Positions 9,701-17,479 of a stretch of 37,917 nucleotides of DNA are shown piece by piece; position 1 is the stretch's first letter, and every line of letters begins with the position of its first letter. The position numbers and the translations under genes are program-made. A model generated the notes under the pieces. That model saw only the letters and a program-made list of their open reading frames with translations. It was not told the origin of the DNA and made no database searches. Source of the stretch: Neoroseomonas rubea (GTDB lineage Bacteria > Pseudomonadota > Alphaproteobacteria > Acetobacterales > Acetobacteraceae); contig NZ_JACADQ010000013.1 of NCBI RefSeq assembly GCF_016106015.1, positions 1 through 37,917 of the forward strand. Direction: 5' to 3'.

Positions 9701-10509
9701 TCGGCCATGAAATGGGCATCGGGCGTGCGCGTCTGCGGCACGTTCGAGCCCCACATCATGATGAAGCCCGCATTGTACCAGTCGGCGGATTCGGGAACGT
9801 CGGTCTGCTCGCCCCAGGTCTGCGGCGATGAGGGGGGCAGGTCGCAATACCAGTCGTAGAAGGACATGCAGACGCCGCCGATGAGCGACAGGTAGCGGCT
9901 GCCCGCGGCGTAGCTCACCATGCTCATCGCCGGGATGGGGGAGAAGCCGATGACGCGGTCAGGCCCGTGCTGCTTGACGGTGTGGACATTGGCGGCGGCG
10001 ATGATCTCCTCCGCTTCCTCCCAGGCCGCGCGGACGAAGCCGCCCTGGCCGCGCACCTGCTGGTATTCGCGCCGCTTCGACGGATCGTCCTGGATGGACC
10101 TCCACGCCTTCACCGGGTCGGCGTGCAGGGCCTTCGCCTCGCGCCACAGGCGCAGCAGGCGCTTGCGGATCATCGGGTACTTCACCCGGTTCGCGCTATA
10201 GAGGTACCAGGAGTAGGAGGCGCCGCGGGAACAGCCGCGCGGCTCGTGGTTCGGCAGGCCGGGGCGCGTGCGCGGGTAGTCGGTCTGCTGCGTCTCCCAC
10301 GTCACGATCCCGCCCTTGACGTAGATCTTCCAGGAGCAGGAGCCGGTGCAGTTGGCGCCGTGGGTGGACCGCACGATCTTGTCGTGCGCCCAGCGGGACC
10401 GGTAGGCGTCCTCCCAGGCGCGGCTTTCGGTCGTCGTCTCGCCATGGCCGTTGCTGAAGCCGCCGGCGTATTTCCTGAAATAGGTCAGGCGGTCGAGGAA
10501 GTGGCTCAT
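6781..10509 (-). CDS. narG: Respiratory nitrate reductase alpha subunit
   Basis: This 1242-residue molybdopterin enzyme reduces nitrate to nitrite on the cytoplasmic face of the membrane. The N-terminal FS0 ligand set His50-x3-Cys54-x3-Cys58-x34-Cys93 is intact. Asp223, in YCDLPP, matches the molybdenum-ligating aspartate of E. coli NarG (Asp222). The length is close to the E. coli protein (1247). There is no twin-arginine signal, so it is the cytoplasm-facing Nar type and not Nap. It lies 19 nt downstream of narK and is followed by narH, narJ and narI in the standard order. Confidence 0.98.
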   Translation of the reverse strand: MSHFLDRLTYFRKYAGGFSNGHGETTTESRAWEDAYRSRWAHDKIVRSTHGANCTGSCSWKIYVKGGIVTWETQQTDYPRTRPGLPNHEPRGCSRGASYSWYLYSANRVKYPMIRKRLLRLWREAKALHADPVKAWRSIQDDPSKRREYQQVRGQGGFVRAAWEEAEEIIAAANVHTVKQHGPDRVIGFSPIPAMSMVSYAAGSRYLSLIGGVCMSFYDWYCDLPPSSPQTWGEQTDVPESADWYNAGFIMMWGSNVPQTRTPDAHFMAEARYRGTKVVTVTPDYSEASKFADLWLHPKQGTDAALALAMGHVILSEWHAKGRGDYFLDYCRRYSDMPMLVMLTEKDGRLVPDRQLRASDLADNAGEANNPDWKTVAIDDATGAAYVPTGSIGFRWGEQGKWNLEGRDAKSGAEVTPRLTLAGAATAPVTFPYFGDGAVEFFNPTSLGDTVTHEVPFTTVALADGSTAKVATVYDLFLANYGVTGTADYDAMAPYTPAWAEAVCGVPRQQIITVAREFADNAEKTRGKSMVILGAALNHWYHSDMNYRGIINLLVMCGCIGQSGGGWAHYVGQEKLRPQSGWIPVAFATDWARPPRQQNSTSFWYAHTDQWRYETVQVKDLLSPTAPKAMSGALIDFNIRAERMGWLPSAPQLVRNPLGIAAEAEAAGMPVPQYVAQSLKSGTLEMSCQDPDHPANWPRNLFVWRSNLLGSSGKGHEYFLKHLLGTQHGVQGKDLGEQGAAKPEEAAWHDEAPKGKLDLLVTLDFRMSTTCMYSDIVLPTATWYEKHDLNTSDMHPFIHPLSAAVDPAWESRTDWAIFRGIAKRFSAMCEGHLGRERDTVLTPLMHDSPAELGQTHQVRDWKKGEVEPIPGKTMPAVTVVERDYPNTHARFTALGPLMDRLGNNGKGIAWKTEHEVEFLRHLNGEVEVPGVEGKLARMESDIDACETLMHLAPETNGHVAVKAWAALGRATGRDHTHLATPKEHEAIRFRDVQAQPRKIISSPIWSGLESEEVCYNAGYTNVHELIPWRTLTGRQQLYQDHPWMLAFGEALCLYRPPVDLRAHGPMHGVKPNGNTEIALNFITPHQKWGIHSVYTDNLLMLTLSRGGPIVWLSEIDAATMGIEDNDWVEAFNVNGALCARAVVSQRVPKGMIMMYHAQEKIVNVPGSEITHARGGIHNSVTRATIKPTHMIGGYAQLAYGFNYYGTIGTNRDEFVIVRKMANVEWLDGPRVTPQAADLKAAE

Positions 10510-10528
10510 CTGTTCAGGTCCTTCCCGG

Positions 10529-13279
10529 TCAGGCCGTGGCCGGCGGCGCGCTGGCGCGGCCGCGCTCGATGTCGTGAAGCAGGCCGCCCCGGCGCGTGTA
10601 GACGCTCCAGGTCACGGCGATGCAGATCAGGTAGAAGGCGAGGAAGCCCCAGAGTGCCGCGACCGGGCTGCCGGTCATGGCGATCGAGGTGCCGTAGCTC
10701 TTGGGGATGAAGAAGGCGCCATAGGCGGCGATCGCGGAGGTGAAACCGATGATCGCGGCACTTTCCTTCTCCGCCTGCGTCCGGCGCTGCGCCGCGTCGA
10801 GTTCCGGCATCAGCCGCGCCATATCCTTGCCCATGATCGCGGGGATCATCTGGAAGGTGGAGGCGTTGCCGACGCCGGAGGCGAAGAACAGGAACATGAA
10901 GCTCGCGAAGAAGCCCCAGAAGGCGCCAGGCTGGTCCTTGATGCCGATGAAGTGGATGACGCCGTAGACGCCGGCCGCCATGGCGATGAACACCAGCAGG
11001 CTGACCCGGCCACCGCCCCACTTGTCCGAGACCCAGCCTGTCATGGACCGCGACAGCGCGCCCACCAGCGGGCCGAGGAAGGCGAGCTGCAGCGCGTCCA
11101 CCTCGGGGAACTGGGTCCGGGCCAGCAGCGGGAAGCCCGCCGAGTATCCGATGAAGGAGCCGAAGGTGCCGGTGTAGAGGAAGCACATGATCCAGTTGTG
11201 GCGGCGCTGGAAGATCACGGCCTGGTCGGCGAAGGACGCCTTCATCGACGTCAGGTCGTCCATGCGGAACCAGGCCGCGAAGGCCGCCGCCGCGATGAAG
11301 GGCACCCAGATGAAGCCCGCATTCTGCAGCCAGAGCGTCGAGCCGCCCTGCACCGGCTGCGCATCGCCGCCGATCGCGCCGAAGACGCCGGCGGTGATCA
11401 CGAGCGGCACGACGAACTGCACGACGCTGACGCCGAGATTGCCCAGGCCCGCATTGAGCGCGAGCGCGTTGCCCTTCTCCCGCTTGGGGAAGAAGAACGA
11501 GATGTTGGCCATGGAGGAGGCGAAGTTGCCGCCGCCGAAGCCGCAGAGCAGCGCCAGCGCCAGGAACACCCAGTAGGGCGTGGCCGGATTCTGCACGGCG
11601 AAGCCGATGCCGAGCGCCGGGATCATCAGCGACCAGGTCGACAGTGTCGTCCACAGGCGCCCGCCGAAGATGGGTGGGGCGAAGGAGTAGAAGATGCGCA
11701 GGGTCGCGCCCGACAGGCCCGGCAACGCTGCCAGCCAGAACAGCTGGCCGGTGTCGAAGCGGAAGCCGACGGCCGGCAGCTTCGCGACCACCACCGACCA
11801 CACCATCCACACGGCGAAGGCAAGCAGCAGGCAGGGGATGGAAACCCACAGGTTGCGCCGGGCGATGGCGCGGCCCTGTGCCTCCCAGAAGGCCGGGTCT
11901 TCCGGCCGCCAGTCGGCGATGGCGTGGCCGCGCAGCGCGCCCTGCTGCGCCGCGCCGTGGATCGGCTGCATCTCCGGCAGTTCGGGCAGGCGTTCGAGCG
12001 CCGGGGCGGCCGCTTCGCGCTCCATCCGCAGGATCGCCATGTGCATCCACACCAGCGCGACCGCGCTGATCAGGAACAGCAGCATGAAGCAGGACTGCCG
12101 GATGCCGGTCAGGTCGTTCAGCAGGCCGAAGACGATGGGCAGGATGAATCCGCCCAGGCCGCCGATCAGGCCGACGACGCCGCCGACCGGACCCACGCGG
12201 TTCGGGTAGTAGACCGGGATGTGCTTGTACACTGCGGCCTTGCCCAGGCTCATGAAGAAGCCGAGCACGAAGACCAGGAGGATGAAGGGGATCACGCCGG
12301 TCTCGAGCCGGAATTCCATCGGCCCCTGGATGCCCTGCACCACGTAGGTGGTCGGCGGGTAGGAGAGGATGAAGCTCACCAGCACCGACACCCCGAGCGT
12401 CCAGTACATGATGCGCCTGGCGCCGTAGCGGTCCGACAGCACGCCGCCATAGGCGCGGAAGATCGACGCCGGCACCGAATAGGCCGCGCCGATCATGCCC
12501 GCGGCGGTGATGGAAAAGCCGTAGGTGTCGATGATGTAGCGCGGCAGCCAGAGCGCGAGTGCCACGAAGGCGCCGAAGACGAAGAAGTAGTACAGGCTGA
12601 AGCGCCAGACCTGGATGTTCTTCAGCGGCTCCATCAGCGCCGAGATCGGCTCGGGCTTCTGGCCCGTGGCGCGCCGGCGGGCGAGGTCGGGGTCGTCCTG
12701 CGTCATGAACCAGAAGGCGGCCGCGGTGACCAGCAGCGCGATCGCCCAGACGATCGCGACCGTCTTCCAGCCGAAGGCCACCATGATCACGGGGGCGAGG
12801 AACTTCGTCACCGCCGCGCCGACATTGCCCGCGCCGAAGATGCCGAGCGCCGTGCCCTGCTTCTCCTTCGGAAACCACTTCGAGACATAGGCGATGCCGA
12901 CGGCGAAGGACCCGCCCGCGATGCCGACGCCGAGCGCGGCGAGCAGGAAGGTCGGGTAGTCATAGGCGAAGACCAGCAGGAAGGTCGCGACCGCGGCCGC
13001 GACCATGGTGCCGGTGTAGACCACGCGGCCGCCATACTGGTCCGCCCAGATGCCCAGCATCAGCCGGATCAGGCTGCCCGTGAGGATGGGCGTGCCGACC
13101 AGCAGGCCGAACTGCGTCTCGTTCAGGCCGAGGTCGCGCTTCAGCTGGACGCCGATGATCGAAAAGATCGTCCAGACCGCGAAGCAGACGGTGAAGGCGA
13201 TGGTGGACAACCACAACGCCCTGGACTGTGCGCCGGGATCGGGCGCGAAGCCCGCTGGCGTGACGCTCTGCTGTGACAT
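10529..13279 (-). CDS. narK: NarK1-NarK2 fusion nitrate/nitrite transporter
   Basis: This 916-residue protein contains two complete major-facilitator domains, about residues 20-420 and 475-905, joined by a soluble linker of roughly 55 residues. Each half carries a nitrate/nitrite porter signature: GAGNVGAAVTKF at 149-160 in the first and GLGNLGVSVVQF at 611-622 in the second. The first half resembles NarK1 (nitrate/proton symport) and the second NarK2 (nitrate/nitrite exchange). A similar fusion is known from Paracoccus. The start is the ATG at 13277-13279. An ATG five codons upstream is also possible, but the shorter start has a purine-rich region (GAGAGCAGGG) before it. It heads the nar operon, with an FNR-type box about 69 bp upstream. 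Confidence 0.95.
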   Translation of the reverse strand: MSQQSVTPAGFAPDPGAQSRALWLSTIAFTVCFAVWTIFSIIGVQLKRDLGLNETQFGLLVGTPILTGSLIRLMLGIWADQYGGRVVYTGTMVAAAVATFLLVFAYDYPTFLLAALGVGIAGGSFAVGIAYVSKWFPKEKQGTALGIFGAGNVGAAVTKFLAPVIMVAFGWKTVAIVWAIALLVTAAAFWFMTQDDPDLARRRATGQKPEPISALMEPLKNIQVWRFSLYYFFVFGAFVALALWLPRYIIDTYGFSITAAGMIGAAYSVPASIFRAYGGVLSDRYGARRIMYWTLGVSVLVSFILSYPPTTYVVQGIQGPMEFRLETGVIPFILLVFVLGFFMSLGKAAVYKHIPVYYPNRVGPVGGVVGLIGGLGGFILPIVFGLLNDLTGIRQSCFMLLFLISAVALVWMHMAILRMEREAAAPALERLPELPEMQPIHGAAQQGALRGHAIADWRPEDPAFWEAQGRAIARRNLWVSIPCLLLAFAVWMVWSVVVAKLPAVGFRFDTGQLFWLAALPGLSGATLRIFYSFAPPIFGGRLWTTLSTWSLMIPALGIGFAVQNPATPYWVFLALALLCGFGGGNFASSMANISFFFPKREKGNALALNAGLGNLGVSVVQFVVPLVITAGVFGAIGGDAQPVQGGSTLWLQNAGFIWVPFIAAAAFAAWFRMDDLTSMKASFADQAVIFQRRHNWIMCFLYTGTFGSFIGYSAGFPLLARTQFPEVDALQLAFLGPLVGALSRSMTGWVSDKWGGGRVSLLVFIAMAAGVYGVIHFIGIKDQPGAFWGFFASFMFLFFASGVGNASTFQMIPAIMGKDMARLMPELDAAQRRTQAEKESAAIIGFTSAIAAYGAFFIPKSYGTSIAMTGSPVAALWGFLAFYLICIAVTWSVYTRRGGLLHDIERGRASAPPATA

Positions 13280-13340
13280 GCCCTGCTCTCTCATCCGATG
13301 GAGGCAGGCGAACTCTTCGGATCGGAGGCGGGCAGGACGA

Positions 13341-13354
13341 TTGATCCTGATCAA
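13341..13354. promoter_or_regulatory. FNR/Dnr-type box serving narK
   Basis: TTGATCCTGATCAA is a perfect TTGAT-N4-ATCAA palindrome. Its centre is about 69 bp upstream of the narK start codon. If it acts at -41.5, transcription would start near 13306, leaving a leader of roughly 27 nt. No good -10 hexamer is visible at the matching position, so the exact start is uncertain. Confidence 0.85.
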
Positions 13355-13434
13355 GCAAGACGCGCCCGGCGGCCCTGATTTCGCGCCAAAGCCAAGTGTG
13401 GCAAGGACCGCCATGACGCTGGCCGGAAAAGCCA

Positions 13435-13448
13435 TTGATTCAGATCAA
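13435..13448. promoter_or_regulatory. FNR/Dnr-type box serving the Crp/Fnr regulator gene
   Basis: TTGATTCAGATCAA is a second perfect TTGAT-N4-ATCAA palindrome. Its centre lies 94 bp from the first box and about 60 bp upstream of the regulator start. It suggests autoregulation, or control by another Fnr-family protein. The 221-nt divergent region 13280-13500 holds nothing else that I recognise. Confidence 0.82.
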
Positions 13449-13500
13449 GGCACACCATGACCCGGCCGTGCCTGATGCGCGGACCGACGGGGAACCCGCC

Positions 13501-14172
13501 ATGCCCAACGCCTCCCGCACCCGCACGCTGCTGGAGAACTCCCCCTTCTTCCAGGCGGCCGGCGCCGCCGCGATGACGGAGGTGCTGCGGGCGTCCTTCA
13601 CCCAGATCCTGCCGCGCGGCGCGCGGCTGTTCGAACAGGGGGACGAGCCGGATTTCCTGCACATGCTGCTCGAAGGCAGCGTCGGCCTGCAGGCCCAGGT
13701 CGAGGGATCCGGCAGCACGATGGTGGAACTGTTCGGGGCGGGCGAGGTCTTCCTGGCCGCCGCCGTCGTGCTCCGGCTTCCCTATCTCGCCACCGCCGTT
13801 GCCCTGACCGAGGTCCGGGTCCTGATGATCCCTGCGGACGCCTTCCGGGAGGGCGTCAGCCGGTCCCACGATCTCTGCAAGGCCACGACCCAGCTGCTGG
13901 CGCGGCATTGGCGCCTGATGGTCGACCAGGTGGTGGACGTGAAGCTGCGCACGGCGGAAGACCGCGTGGCGCGCTTCCTCGCGCACCGGGTCTCCGAGGA
14001 AGCCGGCACGGGCAATGCGGCGATGCCCGAGCCGCGCGCCGCGATCGCCGCACGCCTCGGCATGACGCCCGAGACGCTCTCCCGCGCACTCGCCACGCTC
14101 GAGCAGAAGGGCAAGTTGCGGCGCTCGGCGACCGGCGCCCTGGTGGCGGACCGGACGGCGCTCTCGAAATAG
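13501..14172 (+). CDS. Crp/Fnr-family transcriptional regulator, Dnr/Nnr-like
   Basis: This 223-residue protein has a cyclic-nucleotide-binding fold at about residues 10-120, a dimerisation helix at about 130-155, and a winged helix-turn-helix with recognition helix ETLSRALATL. Glu181, Ser184 and Arg185 match the E-x2-S-R pattern of Fnr-type proteins that read TTGAT half-sites. It has a single cysteine (in HDLCKA) and no N-terminal cysteine cluster, so it is unlikely to be an oxygen-labile iron-sulfur Fnr. That favours the Dnr/Nnr class, which responds to NO, probably through haem. The start chosen is ATG 13501; an upstream in-frame TTG lies inside the FNR box and is rejected. It is divergent from narK and upstream of pqq. 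Confidence 0.88.
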   Translation: MPNASRTRTLLENSPFFQAAGAAAMTEVLRASFTQILPRGARLFEQGDEPDFLHMLLEGSVGLQAQVEGSGSTMVELFGAGEVFLAAAVVLRLPYLATAVALTEVRVLMIPADAFREGVSRSHDLCKATTQLLARHWRLMVDQVVDVKLRTAEDRVARFLAHRVSEEAGTGNAAMPEPRAAIAARLGMTPETLSRALATLEQKGKLRRSATGALVADRTALSK

Positions 14173-14178
14173 CCGCGA

Positions 14179-14203
14179 GGCCCCCCGCCCGGCCGGGGGG
14201 GGG
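14179..14203 (+). terminator. Possible GC hairpin terminator after the regulator gene
   Basis: Six C residues (14181-14186) can pair with a run of nine G residues (14195-14203). The centre also holds the perfect palindrome CCCGGCCGGG (14188-14197). It starts 6 nt after the regulator stop, but no T tract follows, so intrinsic termination is uncertain. The nine-G run could also be prone to slippage or sequencing error. Confidence 0.4.
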
Positions 14204-14208
14204 ATCGC

Positions 14209-14237
14209 TTGATGTCGCGGCGCGTCGGGGCCATCCT
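14209..14237 (+). promoter_or_regulatory. Weak candidate sigma-70 promoter for pqq
   Basis: TTGATG (14209-14214) and CATCCT (14232-14237) are separated by 17 nt, upstream of pqqA. The -35 match is fair and the -10 match is poor. It would give a leader of about 40 nt. Confidence 0.28.
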
Positions 14238-14281
14238 ATGGGCAGCCGGCGGTGGGCCGGCCACAACCGGAGGATTCCTTT

Positions 14282-14362
14282 ATGGCCTGGAAGACGCCCA
14301 AGATCGTCGAGATCTCCCTCGCCCTCGAGATCAACAGCTACGCCTGCGCCGAGATCGGCTGA
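14282..14362 (+). CDS. pqqA: PQQ precursor peptide PqqA
   Basis: This 26-residue peptide begins MAWKTPKIVEI and carries the Glu16-x3-Tyr20 pair within EINSY. These are the two residues that PqqE cross-links and that become the PQQ skeleton. A strong ribosome binding site, GGAGG at 14269-14273, sits 8 nt before the ATG. Most PqqA peptides have glycine two or three positions before the reactive glutamate, but here the residues are Leu13-Ala14-Leu15. The tail after the tyrosine is ACAEIG. The gene was found by reading the sequence upstream of pqqB, from which it is separated by 22 nt. Confidence 0.95.
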   Translation: MAWKTPKIVEISLALEINSYACAEIG

Positions 14363-14384
14363 ACAGGCCGCCCGGGGCCGCTTC

Positions 14385-15287
14385 ATGCTCCGGGTGATCG
14401 TCCTTGGGGCCGCCGCCGGCGGTGGATTTCCGCAATGGAATTCCGCCGGATCCGGTTGCTTGCGCGCGCGTGCCGGCGACCCGGCCGCGCCCCCCCGTAC
14501 GCAGGCGAGCATCGCCGTCTCGGCCGACGGGGAGCGCTGGCTGCTGATCAATGCCAGCCCTGACCTGCGGCAGCAGATCGCCGCCACCCCCGCGCTGCAT
14601 CCCCGCCCCGGTACGCTGCGCAACTCGCCGATCGGCGCCGTGCTGCTGACGGGGGCGGAGGTCGATACGCTCGCCGGCCTGCTGCACCTGCGGGAACGGC
14701 AGCCCTTCGAGATCCTCGCCGCGCCCCAGACGCTGGCCGTGCTCGACGCCAACCCGATCTTCCGTGCCCTGAACCCGGAATTTGTCGGCCGCCGCGCGAT
14801 CCTGCCCGGGCAGGCGGTCGAGGCGCTCGGCATCGCGGTCACGCCCTATGCCGTGCCGGGCAAGGTGCCGCTCTTCGCCGAGGAGGGCGCCGATCCCGGC
14901 CTTGCCGAAGACGGGGAGGCGCTCGGCATCGCCGTCTCGGCCGGGGGCGGGACGCTGCACTACATCCCGGGCTGCGCGGCGATGACGGATACGCTGCGGC
15001 AGCGCCTCGCCGGCGCGGACTGCGTACTGTTCGACGGCACGCTGTTCCACGACGCGGAGATGATCGCCCTCGGCGCCGGCCCCAAGACCGGCCGGCGGAT
15101 GGGCCACATGCCCATGACCGGGCCGGGCTCGACCGTCGAGGCCTTCGCCACCATCCCGGTCCGCCGGCGCGTGTTCGTCCACATCAACAACACCAACCCC
15201 GCCCTGCTGGCCGACAGCCCGGAACGCGCGATCCTGCGCGACGCCGGCTGGGAGGTCGCGCAGGACGGCATGGAGATCCGGCTTTGA
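14385..15287 (+). CDS. pqqB: PQQ biosynthesis protein PqqB
   Basis: This 300-residue metallo-beta-lactamase-fold protein has the typical PqqB N-terminus (VIVLGAAAGGGFPQWN). It also has the late metal-site segments MGHMPMTGPGS and HINNTNP. PqqB is thought to act as an iron-dependent hydroxylase on the excised Glu-Tyr dipeptide. The length matches the family (about 300). The start is ATG 14385, and in-frame sequence upstream belongs to pqqA and the intergenic region. The stop overlaps the region just before the pqqC start. Confidence 0.96.
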   Translation: MLRVIVLGAAAGGGFPQWNSAGSGCLRARAGDPAAPPRTQASIAVSADGERWLLINASPDLRQQIAATPALHPRPGTLRNSPIGAVLLTGAEVDTLAGLLHLRERQPFEILAAPQTLAVLDANPIFRALNPEFVGRRAILPGQAVEALGIAVTPYAVPGKVPLFAEEGADPGLAEDGEALGIAVSAGGGTLHYIPGCAAMTDTLRQRLAGADCVLFDGTLFHDAEMIALGAGPKTGRRMGHMPMTGPGSTVEAFATIPVRRRVFVHINNTNPALLADSPERAILRDAGWEVAQDGMEIRL

Positions 15288-15289
15288 AC

Positions 15290-16006
15290 ATGATGTCGGC
15301 CGAGGCGCTGGAAGCCGCGCTGCGCGCGATCGGCGCCGAGCGCTACCACGTCCACCACCCCTTCCATCACCTGCTGCATGGCGGGAAGCTGACGAAGGAC
15401 CAGGTCCGGGCCTGGGCGCTGAACCGCTACTACTATCAGGCCTCGATCCCGGCGAAGGACGCCTCCCTGCTCGCGCGGCTGCCCACGCCCGATCTTCGCC
15501 GCGAATGGCGCCGGCGCCTGGTCGACCACGATGGCGACGGCGTGCATCCGGGCGGCGTCGAGCGCTGGCTCGCGCTGACCGACGGGCTCGGGCTCGACCG
15601 CGACTACGTGACCTCGCTCGCCGGCCTGCTGCCGGCGACCCGCTTCGCGGTCGACGCCTATGTGCGATTCGTGCGGGAGAAGTCGCTGCTGGAGGCGATC
15701 GCCTCCTCGCTGACCGAGATGTTCTCCCCCGACATCATCTCCCAGCGCGTCTCGGGCATGCTGCGGAACTACGACTTCGTCACGGCGGAGACGCTCGCCT
15801 ACTTCACCCCGCGGCTGACCCAGGCGCCGCAGGATGTCGCCTTCGCGCTGGCCTATGTGAAGGAACACGCCGACACGGCGGAAAAGCAGCAGCAGGTGCT
15901 CGCCGCGCTGCGGTTCAAATGCGACCTGCTCTGGTCGCAGCTCGATGCGCTGCACTTCGCCTATGTCGAACCCGGATTGCCGCCGCCCGGGGCGTACCGG
16001 CCATGA
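15290..16006 (+). CDS. pqqC: PQQ synthase PqqC
   Basis: This 238-residue all-helical, cofactor-free oxidase catalyses the last step: ring closure and eight-electron oxidation of the precursor to PQQ. The characteristic N-terminal HPFHHLLHGGKL and the RYYYQASIPAKDA segment are present. Two consecutive ATG codons (15290 and 15293) are possible starts, and a TTG at 15284 overlaps the pqqB stop. I prefer 15290. The stop overlaps pqqD by 4 nt (ATGA). Confidence 0.96.
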   Translation: MMSAEALEAALRAIGAERYHVHHPFHHLLHGGKLTKDQVRAWALNRYYYQASIPAKDASLLARLPTPDLRREWRRRLVDHDGDGVHPGGVERWLALTDGLGLDRDYVTSLAGLLPATRFAVDAYVRFVREKSLLEAIASSLTEMFSPDIISQRVSGMLRNYDFVTAETLAYFTPRLTQAPQDVAFALAYVKEHADTAEKQQQVLAALRFKCDLLWSQLDALHFAYVEPGLPPPGAYRP

Positions 16007-16260
16007 CCCCGCGCTTCGCCCCGGGCGTGCGCCTGCACCATGACGTGGCCCGGGCGCGCTGGGTGGTGATGGCGCCCGAGCGCATGTTCGTCCCGGACGA
16101 GACGGCGCTCGAGGTGCTGCGCATGGTCGATGGCGCGCGCGATCTGGACGCCATCATCGACGGCCTGGCCGAGAAGTTCGACGCGCCGCGGGAGGTGATC
16201 GCGGGGGATGTGCGCGGCCTGCTCGACGACCTCGTCGCGCGTGGGGCGCTGGTGACGTGA
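16003..16260 (+). CDS. pqqD: PqqA-binding protein PqqD
   Basis: This 85-residue RiPP recognition element binds the PqqA leader and presents it to PqqE. The winged-helix fold is supported by the pattern around [21 protein letters not shown] and the terminal [11 protein letters not shown]. It overlaps both pqqC (ATGA) and pqqE (GTGA), so it is translationally coupled on both sides. It is a free-standing protein here; in some bacteria it is fused to PqqC or PqqE. Confidence 0.95.
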   Translation: MTPRFAPGVRLHHDVARARWVVMAPERMFVPDETALEVLRMVDGARDLDAIIDGLAEKFDAPREVIAGDVRGLLDDLVARGALVT

Positions 16261-17324
16261 ACGCGCCGCTGGCGCTGCTGGCCGAGCTGACGCATCGCTG
16301 CCCGCTGCGCTGCCCCTACTGCTCGAATCCGGTCGAGCTGACCCGCGCCTCGGAAGAACTGGCGACGGAGGAATGGGCGCGCATCTTCCGGGAGGCCGCG
16401 GAGATCGGCTGCCTGCAGGTGCACCTGTCCGGCGGGGAGCCCACGGCGCGGCGCGACATCGTCGAGATCACGGCCGCGGCGCGCGCGGCCGGACTCTATA
16501 CCAACCTGATCACGGCGGGCGTGCTGCTCGACGCGGCGCTGATCGCGCGGCTGCAGGCGGCGGGGCTCGACCATGTGCAGCTGTCGGTGCAGGACGCCGA
16601 TGCGGCCGGGGCGGAACGTATCGGGGGCATGCGCGGCGCCCATGCGCGCAAGGAAGCCGCCGCGCGGCTGGTGCGGGAGGCGGGGCTGCCGCTGACGCTC
16701 AACGCCGTCGTTCATCGGCAGAACCTGCACAACCTGCCGCGGCTGATCGACATCGCGCTGGCATGGGGCGCGGCGCGGCTCGAGGTCGCGCATGTGCAGT
16801 ACTATGGCTGGGCACTGGCGAACCGGGACGCGCTGCTGCCGACGCGCGCGCAGCTGGATGAGGCGACGCAGACGGTGCAGGCGGCGCGGGAGGCGCATCG
16901 CGGCCGGCTCGTCATCGACTATGTCGTGCCCGACTACCATGCCGCGCGCCCCAAGTCCTGCATGGGCGGCTGGGGCAACCGCTTCCTCGCCGTGGCGCCC
17001 TCGGGCCGCATCCTGCCCTGCCATGCGGCCGAATCGATCGCCGGGATGGAGTTCCCGAATGCGCGCGAGACCTCGCTCCGCGCAGCGTGGGAAGACAGCG
17101 ACGCCTTCAACCGCTTCCGCGGCACCGGCTGGATGCGCGAGCCCTGCCGGGGCTGCGAGCATGCCGAGCGCGACTGGGGCGGCTGCCGCTGCCAGGCCTT
17201 CGCGCTGACCGGCGACGCGGCGGCGACCGACCCTGCCTGCGCGCTGTCGCCGGATCGCGCGCTGCTGCTCGCCGCGGTGGCGGAGGCAGGGGCGACGGCG
17301 TTCCGCTATCGGGAGTTTGGCTGA
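16257..17324 (+). CDS. pqqE: PqqA peptide cyclase, radical SAM PqqE
   Basis: This 355-residue radical SAM enzyme forms the carbon-carbon bond between the glutamate and tyrosine of PqqA. The SAM cluster motif Cys15-x3-Cys19-x2-Cys22 is present, followed by the SAM-binding GGEP motif. A C-terminal SPASM region with many cysteines ([29 protein letters not shown]) holds auxiliary clusters. The start is GTG 16257, overlapping pqqD. No pqqF-type protease follows, so release of the dipeptide must depend on a protease encoded elsewhere. Confidence 0.97.
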   Translation: MNAPLALLAELTHRCPLRCPYCSNPVELTRASEELATEEWARIFREAAEIGCLQVHLSGGEPTARRDIVEITAAARAAGLYTNLITAGVLLDAALIARLQAAGLDHVQLSVQDADAAGAERIGGMRGAHARKEAAARLVREAGLPLTLNAVVHRQNLHNLPRLIDIALAWGAARLEVAHVQYYGWALANRDALLPTRAQLDEATQTVQAAREAHRGRLVIDYVVPDYHAARPKSCMGGWGNRFLAVAPSGRILPCHAAESIAGMEFPNARETSLRAAWEDSDAFNRFRGTGWMREPCRGCEHAERDWGGCRCQAFALTGDAAATDPACALSPDRALLLAAVAEAGATAFRYREFG

Positions 17325-17479
17325 CAGCCGGAGCGTGAGGGCTTGGTCCGTCCAGCTTGGCTGAAGCGCGTAAACCCGGCGGTCTGGCGCGACAATCTTC
17401 ATCCTGCCTGCGGTTGGCATGCGGCCGTGACCCGTCTACGTCGGATAACTGCTGCAATGCCCCGCCGGAGACGCCGATC

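Noticed and set aside
6760-9831. A 1023-codon open frame opposite narG
   Set aside because: Same composition artefact; narG on the minus strand has all expected motifs across its full length.
10574-13276. A 900-codon open frame opposite narK
   Set aside because: In GC-rich DNA the antisense frame of a real gene often lacks stops. The translation is low-complexity and charged, while narK on the other strand has clear domains.
13435-13500. Longer N-terminus for the Crp/Fnr regulator from a TTG codon
   Set aside because: The TTG is part of the perfect FNR-type box, and the extra residues are not family-like. ATG 13501 is preferred.
14195-14203. Nine-G run as a phase-variation tract
   Set aside because: It lies between genes, is part of a GC hairpin, and has no evident link to an open frame or promoter spacing. 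A slippage or sequencing artefact is possible.
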